Assembly (NCBI RefSeq): GCF_938045465.1
Contig: NZ_CALIBF010000013.1
Coordinates: 1 to 27,909, forward strand
Source: an uncultured Campylobacter sp.
Lineage (GTDB): Bacteria; Campylobacterota; Campylobacteria; Campylobacterales; Campylobacteraceae
Direction of reading: 5' to 3'
DNA length: 27,909 bases
Both the position numbers and the translations under genes were made by a program. Positions 17,277 to 25,942 of the stretch are shown here, in pieces; positions within the stretch are counted from its first letter, which is position 1, and each line of letters opens with the position of its first letter. Under the pieces are notes generated by a model that worked only from the letters and a program-made list of their open reading frames with translations, did not search any database and was not told the origin of the DNA.

Positions 17277-19250
17277 CTAGATCAAGAAATATCCGACGCC
17301 CAGTATCGCGCAAAGATAGATTAGGATGTAAAGCGTATATAAATTTGCATAGCCGCTTTGAATAATTCCTATCTTATCGGCGATCTTCTTACTCCAATCG
17401 ATTACCGGTTGATAAATCATCGTCCACCAAATGTCTTGTGGGTGGTTGTGATACTCGATCGGTCCGAAGTAGCCGTTTTGCTCTATTCTGCGTTTATGAC
17501 CTCTAAATAACCAGTCCATAATCTTTCTTAAATCGCCGGTAAAAGGACCGCCGGTCATCTGCATGCGAGGGCTATATTTAAAACCGCATGCCCAAGGATC
17601 TGTCTCACGAGGTTTGTCGCGATTTGCTTTCATAACCGCTAGGATGATAAACGGAAGCAGCATTGTAGAACACAAAATCACTGCAATAAGAGGAGTTGAA
17701 ACGATACTTCCCAAAGGTGAAGTGATTGACGAAGCACCTAGGCTTGCGACAAATTCTCTATTGGAAGTGATAGAATTTACCGCTTGCATGATGTAATCGA
17801 CTATGAAGTGTGCGCCTACGCCAAATCCCACGCAACCTATCATCAAAATGATCATTCCTAAAACCATTCCAAGAGGGCTTTCTTTTGCATTCTCCCAAAT
17901 TTTTTCATCTCTTGGGGTTCCTGCAAAGATTACCGCATATAGTTTTAAGTGCATACCGACCAAAACGCCCGTAAGCGCAAGTGCGACTACTGCTAGCGAG
18001 AAAGCGTATCTAATGAAAATTCCGCTTTCCTTAGCGCCTTGAAGCATTCCTTGATAGGTAAACCACTCTGAGACGAAGCCATTTACTGGAGGAAGCGCTG
18101 CGATACCCATGATACCGATAAACATACCGACCGCAGTTAGAGGCATTTTTTTAGCTAGCCCTCCTAGCACGTCCATATTTTGCGTATGAGTAGCGTGGAT
18201 TACAGAGCCTGCACATAAGAATAGCAAGCCTTTGAATATCGCGTGATTTACTACGTGGTAGCAGCCTGCTAAAAATCCGACTGCGGCTAGTGTTACATTG
18301 CCTGCTGCGACGCCGTAAATTCCAGTGCCAAGACCCAGCAAGATAATGCCGATATTTTCAACCGAGTGGTACGCAAGAAGCGCTTTAAAGTCGTGCTGGC
18401 ACAACGCGTATAAAACGCCGAAAAGCGAGCTGGCTGCTCCTAGGATCAAAACTGCAAGTCCAAAATAGATGCTTAGCGGCAAAAATAACGTAAATTTAAC
18501 AAGCGTAAAGAGCGCTACTTTAATCATAACGCCGCTCATTAGCGCAGAGACATTTGATGGAGCCGCAGGGTGAGCTTGCGGTAGCCAAACGTGAAAAGGC
18601 CACATTCCCGCTTTTGAGCCGAAGCCGACCAAAAACAAGATGAATGCTGCTACAGAAGCGCCCATCGGCATATTTACTTTTCCCCACTCCGCAAATTCGA
18701 AGCTGCCTGCGTAGTTTGCAATGATAAGTAATCCACAGGTGATACAAAATGCACCGATCTGCGCTATACCTAGATATACCATAACGGCTTTGAGCGTGCC
18801 TTTGCCATCGTTTACTATGATTAGAAATGACGAGATTAGCGTCATAAGCTCCCATAAAACAGCGAAGCAAAATACATTATCCGCACTGATGACTAAAAGC
18901 ATAGATAAGATGAAGGTATTAAATAAACATGCAAAAACGCCAATATTTGCCTTTCCGATATATTCCTCAGCATAGCTCATACCGTAAACGCTGCTTGCAA
19001 AGCCTATAAAAACGACTACGAAGCTGAAGAAATTTCCAAGCGGACTTAAAGCAAATTTTGGCGCATATAAGAAAGTACCGCCCAAAACGAAGCTATCGCT
19101 TACGCCCATATTGGCTACGAAATGACACATCGCGTAAAAACAGCTGATAGCACCTAATCCAAATCCCACCTTAACGGCAGTTTTTGGAGCGCAGTATAAA
19201 AGAATACTAATTACTGCACTGACGATAAATAAAGTATAGACGCTTATCAT
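17277..19250 (-). CDS. hyfB: Hydrogenase-4 membrane subunit HyfB (antiporter-like, NuoL/HycC-like)
   Basis: A 657-residue membrane protein of the NuoL-like antiporter family, close in size to E. coli HyfB (672). Key parts are FAVLWELMTLISSFLIIVND with the conserved glutamate, GFGSKAGMWPFHVWLPQAHP with lysine and loop histidines, and AHPAAPSNVSALMSGVMIK. A C-terminal cytoplasmic stretch (about 550-620, KANRDKPRETDPWACGFKY) is followed by a last hydrophobic helix (TLYILIYLCAILGVGYFLI). The frame opens 30 bases earlier, but ATG 19250 overlaps the hyfA stop (ATGA) and has AGGAGG upstream; the extra residues would be an implausible Arg/Lys run. It would anchor the membrane arm and could move ions. 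Confidence 0.96.
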   Translation of the reverse strand: MISVYTLFIVSAVISILLYCAPKTAVKVGFGLGAISCFYAMCHFVANMGVSDSFVLGGTFLYAPKFALSPLGNFFSFVVVFIGFASSVYGMSYAEEYIGKANIGVFACLFNTFILSMLLVISADNVFCFAVLWELMTLISSFLIIVNDGKGTLKAVMVYLGIAQIGAFCITCGLLIIANYAGSFEFAEWGKVNMPMGASVAAFILFLVGFGSKAGMWPFHVWLPQAHPAAPSNVSALMSGVMIKVALFTLVKFTLFLPLSIYFGLAVLILGAASSLFGVLYALCQHDFKALLAYHSVENIGIILLGLGTGIYGVAAGNVTLAAVGFLAGCYHVVNHAIFKGLLFLCAGSVIHATHTQNMDVLGGLAKKMPLTAVGMFIGIMGIAALPPVNGFVSEWFTYQGMLQGAKESGIFIRYAFSLAVVALALTGVLVGMHLKLYAVIFAGTPRDEKIWENAKESPLGMVLGMIILMIGCVGFGVGAHFIVDYIMQAVNSITSNREFVASLGASSITSPLGSIVSTPLIAVILCSTMLLPFIILAVMKANRDKPRETDPWACGFKYSPRMQMTGGPFTGDLRKIMDWLFRGHKRRIEQNGYFGPIEYHNHPQDIWWTMIYQPVIDWSKKIADKIGIIQSGYANLYTLYILIYLCAILGVGYFLI

Positions 19251-19846
19251 TTTGCGCCTCCTTCTTTTTTGGCGACGCAACTGATTTCGCCGTTTAATAC
19301 GTCTTTTGCAAAAGCATTAGCCGCATCGTAGTCTATCGCAAAGCCCAATTTATGCTTACCTTCTTTAGGATCTATCATAATGATAGCGCTGGTTGGGCAA
19401 ACCTCGACGCATGCAGGACCGTTCTCGCGTCCGTTGCATAGATCGCATTTGATGGCGGTGCTTTTGGCGCCCGCTTGGCTTTCGATCTCGAGATAATACT
19501 TCGGCTCGACCGCATAATTTACTGACGGCATAAGCTCGGCATTCGAGCTGATCGCGCCATAAGGACAGGCGAGCGTACACATCTTGCATCCGATGCAAAT
19601 TTCTTCGTGTAATTCGATATAGTTATTATCGAAGCGAAGCGCACCGGTAGGGCAGACATTTGCGCATGGTCCGTCATCGCACTGCCTGCACTGCGTAGGC
19701 ATAACGCCGTAAGCCTGTCTAAGCACAGTAAGTCGCGATTTAGCAAGCTTGCCGCGCTCGTAGGCACTTGAGTAACAGGCCGCCATGCACGTCGTGCAAC
19801 CGATACATCGTTTGTAATCGCAGATTACAAATTTATGTTGTTTCAT
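19247..19846 (-). CDS. hyfA: Hydrogenase-4 polyferredoxin HyfA (HycB-like)
   Basis: A 199-residue electron-transfer protein with sixteen cysteines arranged for four [4Fe-4S] clusters: Cys14/17/20/24, 53/56/61/65, 84/87/90/94 and 134/137/146/150. It is the likely link between formate dehydrogenase FdhF and the hydrogenase module, like HycB and HyfA of E. coli (203-205 residues). It has no signal peptide, consistent with a cytoplasmic complex. ATG 19846 has AAGGAG upstream. It is the first gene of the operon; a TATAAT box lies 57 bases before it and a palindrome lies upstream of that. The other half of the pair, fdhF, runs in the opposite direction from the same intergenic region. Confidence 0.95.
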   Translation of the reverse strand: MKQHKFVICDYKRCIGCTTCMAACYSSAYERGKLAKSRLTVLRQAYGVMPTQCRQCDDGPCANVCPTGALRFDNNYIELHEEICIGCKMCTLACPYGAISSNAELMPSVNYAVEPKYYLEIESQAGAKSTAIKCDLCNGRENGPACVEVCPTSAIIMIDPKEGKHKLGFAIDYDAANAFAKDVLNGEISCVAKKEGGAK

Positions 19847-19902
19847 ACCTTTCTCCTTGACTTAAGGAATTTTAAAAATTTTTTACTAAAAATTTTGGTG
19901 TA

Positions 19903-19908
19903 ATTATA
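19903..19908 (-). promoter_or_regulatory. Likely -10 box of the hyf operon
   Basis: TATAAT on the minus strand, 57 bases before the hyfA ATG. No TTGACA-like -35 is present; the sequence at that distance belongs to the CGTCA-N6-TGACG palindrome, which suggests an activator-dependent promoter. Confidence 0.5.
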
Positions 19909-19929
19909 TTTAAGTCCGTAAAAAAATTC

Positions 19930-19945
19930 CGTCATTTATCTGACG
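19930..19945. promoter_or_regulatory. Candidate operator for a dimeric regulator (CGTCA-N6-TGACG)
   Basis: Perfect 5-base arms (19930-19934 and 19941-19945) around a 6-base spacer, the same geometry as Crp-type sites (5-6-5). Its centre, 19937.5, falls at -41.5 if the -10 box at 19903-19908 is counted as -12 to -7. That is the classical class II activator position. The arm sequence is not the Crp (TGTGA) or FNR (TTGAT) consensus. Longer arms AAATTCC/GGAATTT (19924-19930, 19952-19958) lie around it off-centre. Confidence 0.45.
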
Positions 19946-20175
19946 ATATTTGGAATTTATTTGATAAATTTGCTTTCAAAGCTTAAATTTAAAAACTAAT
20001 TTCTTTTTTAAACCGGTTCGTTGATTATTTGCTTTAAAAGTCTAGTATATCACTATTAAAGTATATTTTAAAATTTAAATTACTACTTAAATTACCCCAA
20101 CTTACTCCTAATTATAATTGAAAAAATTCTTTTAGCTTAAGACAAAATTTCAATTTTATTTTAGGTAAGAATTTA

Positions 20176-20181
20176 TATAAT
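20176..20181 (+). promoter_or_regulatory. Likely -10 box of fdhF
   Basis: TATAAT, 59 bases before the fdhF ATG at 20241, in AT-rich sequence with no clear -35. Confidence 0.5.
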
Positions 20182-20240
20182 TGTGCCGAAATTGCATATA
20201 TGGTAATTTTGCATGTTTAGTATTTTCGAAAGGAGAAAAT

Positions 20241-22508
20241 ATGGCGAATAAAGGCAAGGTCATATGCCCTTATTGTGGCACAGGCTGTCAAATCGAGCTG
20301 ACTGCGGAAGACAATTATATCAAATCCGCAGCCGGCGTAAGCGACAACCCCGTAAATCAAGGTTGTTTATGTTTGAAAGGTTATTACGGATGGAATTACG
20401 TAGGCTCTAGAGATAGGCTTACTACTCCGCTAATTCGTAAAAAGAATGGCAAATTCAGTAAAGACGGCGATTTGGTCGAGGCTAGCTGGGACGAAGCGCT
20501 TGATTTGGTTGCTAAAAAGATGCTCGAAGTTAAAGAAAAATACGGCGCCGACGCGATAGCCGGAAACTATTCCGCACGCTGTACGCATGAGGATAACTAC
20601 GTAGCGCAGAAGCTACTTAGAATTTTAGGCACGAATAATATCGATCACTGCGCGCGCATTTGACACGCTCCGACTGTGGCAGGTCTTGCCAAAACAATCG
20701 GTAACGGAGCAGCTACAAATAGCTTCACGGAGATCGGAACTCACAGCAACTGCATTATGATGATCGGCTCAAACCCGGAAAATGGTCACCCGATCGTAGC
20801 TATGCACGTTCAAAGAGCGTTAAACAGAGGCGCCAAACTCATCGTCATTGACCCGGTTAAGACGGAATTCGCAAATCGCGCAGATATCCACCTCCAGCTT
20901 GAGCCGGAGCACAATATCCCGGTTATAAACGCTTTAATCCATGCTATTATCGACGAGGATTTGGTAAATCATGAATTCGTTAATAAATACACCAAGGGTT
21001 TTGAATATGTAAAAGAGGCGGTTAAGGATTATTCGCCTGAGGCCGTAGCTAAATACACTAGGCTAAACGCTGAGGATATTAGAAAAGCGGCTAGAATTTA
21101 CGCTACTACGCGACCTGCGGTTATCACGCACGGCATGGGTGTAACTCACTTCAACCACGGCGTGGGCGCAGTCTGCGACATTTCAAATTTAATGCTCGTA
21201 ACGGGCAATGTGGGCGAGCTCGGAAGCGGCGATCTACCGATCCGTGGACAAGAAAACGTTCAAGGCTGTTGCGATATGGGAATGCTTCCTAACGTATTTA
21301 CCGGCTATAAAGCCGTAACCGACGAAAGTGCCCGTGATTGGTTTGAGCGCCAGTGGAATTTACCAAAAGGTCATCTAAATGGCAAGATCGGCATTCATAA
21401 AACCGAAGTGCCTGACGCAATTCTTGATGGTAGGGTAAAATTCTTCTGGACGATGGGCGAAAACCCGGTTATGACCGATCCGAACGCAAACCACTTCTTG
21501 CGCGCGATTTCGCAGGTAGAGATGTATGTGATCCAAGATATTTTCTTAACCGAGACGAGCCGCAAAGCAGATGTCGTGCTTCCCGGAGCTTGCAGCGGCG
21601 AGAAGGAGGGCACTTATGCTAATGCCGAGCGCCGCGTACAGCATAGCGAGATTGTAGTTGCCCCTCCGGGACAAGCTAGACAAGACTGGGCTATCATCTG
21701 CGAGCTTGCCAGACGTTTAGGTCTAGGAGATTATTTCACATTCCAATCTCCAGAGCAGATTTGGGAAGAGGTGCGCAGGGTAGCTCCACACAACTACGGC
21801 GGAATGAGCTATTACCGCATCAAAAAATACCACGGACTTCACTGGCCGTGCCCTGATGAGAATTCTATGGGCGGACCTGCATTGTACCTTGATAAAAAAT
21901 TCTTTACCCCGGACGGTAAAGGAAATTTCGTCCCAGTTCTATTCGTGGATGATAAGAGCAAGATCGAAAGCGCCAAAGAGGAGTTCGCAAAGCATATGAA
22001 TATGCCGAAAGATTATCCTGTAATGGCGGGCTCCGTGGACGAGAAGACCGACGAGGAGTTCCCGATCCAACTTCTAACTACGCGTAAGGTTTACGAGTAC
22101 GCAGGAGGCGCGATGACTAGGCGCTCTAAGACCGTCGAGCAGGGCGGCGATGCAATAGGACCGATTGCGGAAATGAATCCGAAGCTTGCCGAGCGATACG
22201 GAATTTCGCAGGGCGATTTTATCGTCGCGTGGAGCCGCTACGGTTATATCGCGATTAAGGCGGACATCACCGAGTGTATAATGGATGGTATCATTCAGAT
22301 GTCTTATCACTACTGGGAGAGCTGCTGCAACGAGCTAACCAGCGGCGGCTGGGATCTAATCGCCAAAACTCCTACGTTTAAGGCGGCGATTCAGATTAAA
22401 AAGATCGATGAAGAGGAATTTTTGCGTATCCGCGAGCTTAAGCGCATTAAGTTTCAAACCAATAAAGTCGTTTACGACGACTTCCACCACCATCCGATTA
22501 AATTCTAA
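20241..22508 (+). CDS. fdhF: Formate dehydrogenase H, selenocysteine-containing (UGA read through)
   Basis: The molybdenum (or tungsten) bis-pterin formate dehydrogenase of the formate hydrogenlyase complex, oxidising formate to CO2 in the cytoplasm. The 755-residue protein has [4Fe-4S] ligands Cys9, Cys12, Cys16 and Cys44, with Lys46 just after. The in-frame TGA at 20661-20663 is codon 141 in the context CARI-U-HAPTVAG. It lines up with Sec140-His141 of E. coli FdhF, and homology continues without a break on both sides. ATG 20241 was chosen because AAAGGAG precedes it and the family N-terminus starts there. Cofactor-binding regions (DIHLQLEP, VGELGSGDLPIRGQENVQG, GENPVMTDPNA) and the C-terminal dinucleotide-binding domain (about 610-720) are present. 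E. coli FdhF is 715 residues. It is divergent from hyfA. Confidence 0.96.
20661..20701 (+). promoter_or_regulatory. Bacterial SECIS element with the UGA selenocysteine codon
   Basis: The TGA at 20661-20663 is followed by a hairpin at 20670-20701. The top is GGCA-GGTCT-TGCC (20678-20690), and outer pairs are TGT/ACA and CCGA/TCGG, with a C-A mismatch and a short A bulge. The GGTCT loop matches the SelB-contacting loop of the E. coli fdhF SECIS. Position right after the UGA inside the coding region is the bacterial arrangement. Confidence 0.88.
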
Positions 22509-22524
22509 GAATTTAATCTTATCC

Positions 22525-22561
22525 GTAGATTCGGGGGCTATGCTTCCGAATCTACTTTTTA
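22525..22561 (+). terminator. Rho-independent terminator of fdhF
   Basis: GTAGATTCGG (22525-22534) pairs perfectly with CCGAATCTAC (22546-22555), with an 11-base loop, followed by six T. It begins 16 bases after the fdhF stop, so fdhF appears to be transcribed alone. Confidence 0.92.
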
Positions 22562-23447
22562 ACAATCAATTCAAATAATATGAAATTTTAGCGATTTAGC
22601 CGTCTTGCAGTATTTTAAAGATCAAAAATTTAAAAAATTCAATAAATTCTGCGGTACTTCAAATACGCATCTTTGCGTGGTCGCACTATCGATAGGATGG
22701 TGTGAAATTTATCTGCTATTGCGTTAATAGATGCGGCGGCAGAGACCGGGCATTCGTGATTTATCAAATCCTAATAAATTTGGTCTTAATCAGAGCGGCG
22801 CAATGGAGTAAATTTTAAAGATAAGCATGATAATAAGGCTATTTTATCGCGGCAAATCTTACCAAATTACATTATTGATTAAATTTTAACGCGCGTAGGC
22901 TGATTTTATGCGAATTAGCCTATATTGTCAAGTAGCGCTGTAATTTTGATAACGCAAATGCGATTTTGTGATTTTAATATATAAATGCAAAAGGCTCATA
23001 GGCTTTTAAAGCGCTAGACGCGGCTTTTAGTCTTAATGGTCGCAAATGCCGGTTTCTAGCATAACCGGAGTAGTTTCGCGCTCTGTCCGAAATCCATAAA
23101 TTTTGATTTTAAAATTCCGAATTCCGTCGTGCTTGGAATTCATAATTTTTAGAATTTTGTTTTATCGCGTGTTTTTGGCGTTCTATTTCACGCGGGAGCC
23201 CTTTGCTGCGCTAGATAGCGCTGCTTGCGATGTTAAAGCTATTGCGCCAAAGCTGCTGCCTGCTTGCGGATGAGATTTATGAACTGGGCTCCGGCATTGA
23301 AGTTATTGCGCCAAAGCTGCTGCGGCAGAATTCCATCTACTTTATGCAAAAATAGTTAAAATTTCTGCCGCTTGTCGCGCCTGAGCTACTTATTGTGCCG
23401 GTCTGTTCGTCGCGCCTTAATTTTTATCGCTCATAGCGCCCGCTGCT
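22562..23447. other. 0.9 kb gene-free stretch with repeats
   Basis: No gene is supported. The left part is AT-rich with no open frame of note. The right part (about 23160-23447) is pyrimidine- and GCTGC-rich and holds a perfect 19-base direct repeat. Genes on both sides point into it. Confidence 0.6.
23241..23323. repeat. 19-base perfect direct repeat pair
   Basis: ATTGCGCCAAAGCTGCTGC occurs at 23241-23259 and again at 23305-23323, 64 bases apart. Flanks are partly alike (AAAGCT and GAAGTT before the copies). No mobile element is seen between them. Confidence 0.75.
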
Positions 23448-24641
23448 TTACTTTGTCGCTCCTAAATTTTTGCTGTCAGTCGCGTTAGAATCGCTCGCAG
23501 CGCCGTGATTTTCGCTGCTTGCAGAATCTGAGTTTGTCGTACCGCTAGAGCCTACGGAGATTGGATTTACTGCACTTTCGCCCGCGATGCCGCTTACGTT
23601 ATTTATGTAGGCTACGGTGCTTATTTTATTCCATTCTCTACCGATTTTCAAAAACGCGCGCTGGCTGTCTAGGATCTCTTTAAACATCGGATCTTTCGCC
23701 GCTTCTTCGTCTAAGATTTCATTCGTTGCTTTTTTAAGTGCAGCTATCACGTCCGCAGGAAAGTCGCGCACCTGCACATCCGGAAACTGCGCTTTTAGCT
23801 CCGCCCAAATGCGAGCGTTTTCGTAAAAGCCCTTATTTTGGAAGTTCTCGCCGGCAAGTCTTGCTGCAGCCTCTAAGATCGCTTGAAGATCCGCAGGCAG
23901 CTTCTCTAGCGCCTTTTGATTTACCAGCAGTTGGCAGTCTCCCATAGGCTCTTGCCAGCCTGTGTAGTAGTATTTAGCCACTTTGTGAAATCCAAGTGGC
24001 ATATCATAGACAGGGCTTACCCACTCGACCGCGTCGATCGTGCCCATCTCTAACGCCATAAATAGCTCGCCCGTAGGCACCGTGTTTATAGTGGCACCCA
24101 GCTTGCTCATCACCTCTCCGCCTAGCCCCGGTATGCGGAATTTAAGCCCTTGCAGATCTGCGACTGAGTTGATCTCTTTTTTAAACCAGCCGCCCATTTG
24201 CATGCCGGTAGATCCCATCAAAAAGGTCTTTATGCCGTATTGCGCGAACATCTTATCGTTAAGCTCTCGCCCACCACCATAGTAATACCACGCGTGCTGC
24301 TCATCGGTAGTCATACCGAAAGGCACTGCCGTCCAGAGCATAGTTTTGGCGTCTTTGCCTTTATAATAATAAAGCGAAGTATATCCTAGATCGTATTGAC
24401 CGCTTTTGACGAAGTCGAATATGCCAAAGCTTGCCTTGTGCTTGCTCGGCGTATCGATGCGGATCTGAAGCCTGCCGCCACTAAGGCTTTCGGCATAGTT
24501 TTTAAAATCCTCAGCAGCAGCGCCCAAAACGGGCGTAGTCGCCTCCCACGTACTAGCAAGTCTTAGGCGATATACCTTATCGTCGCCGAAAAGCTGCGAG
24601 CCCAAAAGCATGAGACATGCAAACAAAAAAATCTTTTTCAT
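23448..24641 (-). CDS. TRAP transporter substrate-binding protein (DctP family), orphan
   Basis: A 397-residue periplasmic binding protein of the DctP family (PF03480 type) that would deliver an organic acid to a TRAP permease. A signal peptide is clear (MKKIFLFACLMLLGSQLFG, cut near residue 19). The conserved core includes LRLASTWEATTPVLG, LKFRIPGLGGEVMSKLGA (with the carboxylate-binding Arg region) and ALEMGTIDAVEWVSPVYD. It resembles alpha-keto acid or lactate binding TRAP proteins (TakP type) in the EWVSP and GFHKVAKYYYTGW parts. ATG 24641 has AAAGGA upstream; the frame's earlier start is not supported. No DctQ or DctM gene is in the window. Residues 352-397 form a Ser/Asn/Ala/Thr-rich tail unusual for the family, ending 0.9 kb from the next gene. 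Confidence 0.9.
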   Translation of the reverse strand: MKKIFLFACLMLLGSQLFGDDKVYRLRLASTWEATTPVLGAAAEDFKNYAESLSGGRLQIRIDTPSKHKASFGIFDFVKSGQYDLGYTSLYYYKGKDAKTMLWTAVPFGMTTDEQHAWYYYGGGRELNDKMFAQYGIKTFLMGSTGMQMGGWFKKEINSVADLQGLKFRIPGLGGEVMSKLGATINTVPTGELFMALEMGTIDAVEWVSPVYDMPLGFHKVAKYYYTGWQEPMGDCQLLVNQKALEKLPADLQAILEAAARLAGENFQNKGFYENARIWAELKAQFPDVQVRDFPADVIAALKKATNEILDEEAAKDPMFKEILDSQRAFLKIGREWNKISTVAYINNVSGIAGESAVNPISVGSSGTTNSDSASSENHGAASDSNATDSKNLGATK

Positions 24642-25665
24642 TTCTATCCTTTCATAAAGTTTTAAATTCATAAAATTTCAAAATTTAGCGCGACGTCTGC
24701 TTAAAATTTAATCGTGTTCTGCGTTACTGCTACGAAATTCTGCTTCACGGTGTCTATTTTATTGACACGTTGCTTTCTATTCTATTTTACGACGCTTCAT
24801 CTTATAGGCACCTTGCTTTGCAGACGTCTTATTTCGCGATATTTTGTTTCTAAGCGCCCCGCCCAAGCTTTTATTTTACGATACCTGGCTTTGCGACGAT
24901 AGAGCGCCGCGTTCGTTTAATTTCGCCATGTTCGGATGTTACCGCACCTGCGTCATATCTAGCGATAATATTTTATCAAGCGCGCTTTCTTAAAAGCCTC
25001 CAGCGCGGATCTTTTTCTCTTAGAAATGACAAAAGTATCTTAAAATGCCATTTCTGCGCTTTTGCAGATAAAATTCTCTTTTTCTTTCAAAGCGAGCTTT
25101 GTCATTATCGGCAAGCTTAGACGCTACGCCATTTCTTTGATCTTAGACGGCGGAATCGTGCTTTTAAATTTAAAATTCACGATCAGCACTCTTTGCGCCG
25201 CACTGGTAAGCGGAGAGTGCGCCTTTATATTTGAATTTTGCGCCTTAGTTGAGCGTAAAATTCCGCGCGGAGTTTTTGAAATTCCGCGCGAAGTCTAGAT
25301 TAGAATTTTACGCAGAGCTGCCCCGCGTTGTCTAAAATTTTTTGCAAAATTCCGTGCCGCAAAATGCACTTAAAATTTTAAATTTGCTATTGTGCGGAAT
25401 TTCTTAGCGTAAATTCTAAGCCTTGAAATTTTGCTCTTGTTTGACAGCATAAAATTTTAAAATTAAATTCTGCAACTGCCATGCCTTAAAATTTTATTTG
25501 CAAAGCCTGTCTGCTAAATTTTAAAATTTTAAGCCTAAGTCCGCAAAATTCTGCATTCCGCATTTTAGAAATTCTATTTCGCAAAATTTTATCTCGCAGA
25601 TTTCGCTCTATAAATTTTTACGCTCGATGAAATTTTACTCCGCATAGTTTGCGCTTCGTAAAATT
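24642..25665. other. 1 kb gene-free stretch, AAATTTT-rich on the right
   Basis: No gene is supported. The part next to the TRAP gene (about 24710-24960) is pyrimidine-rich, with loosely recurring TTGCTT and TTTTACGACGC words. A 78-codon open frame at 25062-25298 has no ribosome binding site or recognisable domain. From about 25300 to 25665 AAAATTTTA/GCAAAATTC words recur every 25 to 40 bases. Confidence 0.55.
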
Positions 25666-25703
25666 CTAGCTCGCAAAATTTTGCTTAAAATTTCGCGAGC
25701 TAG
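25666..25703 (-). terminator. 38-base hairpin closing the Rrf2-DHH operon, contains the last stop codon
   Basis: CTAGCTCGC (25666-25674) pairs with GCGAGCTAG (25695-25703). The stem continues through AAAATTTT against AAAATTTC with one mismatch, to a 4-base loop. The TAG stop of the 80-residue gene (25700-25702) is within the stem. On the minus strand it is followed by AATTTTACG, a weak T tract. Confidence 0.6.
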
Positions 25704-25942
25704 CCCTTATTTTCAAATAACTCCGCGTGTTTGCTACGCAAAAACTCGACCACGGCGATCACTTCGTCCGCGCCGCTAGCGTCCGAGTTCGCAAGCACCG
25801 TATCGATGTTTTCGATATACAGCTGCGCCGCATCAGCGAGCCGCTCGCGCTTCACGCCCGCGTAGAGCAGCATCGCGTCAAGCAGGATATTAATCTCGTA
25901 GATGAGGTCCTGCTCGGCGATTTTTTCGTCATTATTTTTCAT
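25700..25942 (-). CDS. Small uncharacterised protein
   Basis: An 80-residue acidic, mostly helical protein with no membrane segment and no family I can name. It begins MKNNDEKIAEQDLIYEIN, and contains ILLDAMLLYAGVKRERLADAAQLYIENIDTVL in the middle (split here only as helices). AAGGAAAAAG precedes ATG 25942, and the start overlaps the end of the DHH gene by 11 bases, so it is a real, translationally linked gene. A helper role for the DHH protein is possible but is only inference from the overlap. Confidence 0.75.
   Translation of the reverse strand: MKNNDEKIAEQDLIYEINILLDAMLLYAGVKRERLADAAQLYIENIDTVLANSDASGADEVIAVVEFLRSKHAELFENKG

Larger units (their letters stand above)
19847..20240. other. 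Divergent control region between hyfA and fdhF
   Basis: 394 very AT-rich bases without a gene. They contain TATAAT boxes for hyfA (19903-19908, minus) and fdhF (20176-20181, plus), a second plus-strand TATAAT at 20113-20118, the palindrome CGTCA-N6-TGACG (19930-19945), and an inverted repeat AATTGAAA/TTTCAATT (20116-20123 with 20148-20155). No sigma54 -24/-12 element was recognised, unlike the enterobacterial formate hydrogenlyase promoters. Confidence 0.65.

Noticed and set aside
19251..19280. Longer hyfB starting at 19280, and longer hyfI starting at 12001
   Set aside because: Extensions are basic or unlike the family and overlap the upstream genes; the chosen ATG codons have AGGAGG and ATGA overlaps.
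19847..20240. Sigma54 promoter for hyf or fdhF as in enterobacteria
   Set aside because: No GG-N10-GC element of the -24/-12 type was found; TATAAT boxes are present instead.
20661..20663. UGA as a true stop or frameshift splitting fdhF
   Set aside because: Both sides match FdhF in the same frame, the codon aligns with the known selenocysteine position, and a SECIS-like hairpin follows.
25062..25298. 78-codon open frame as a gene
   Set aside because: No ribosome binding site, no domain, and it lies in repeat-like spacer sequence.
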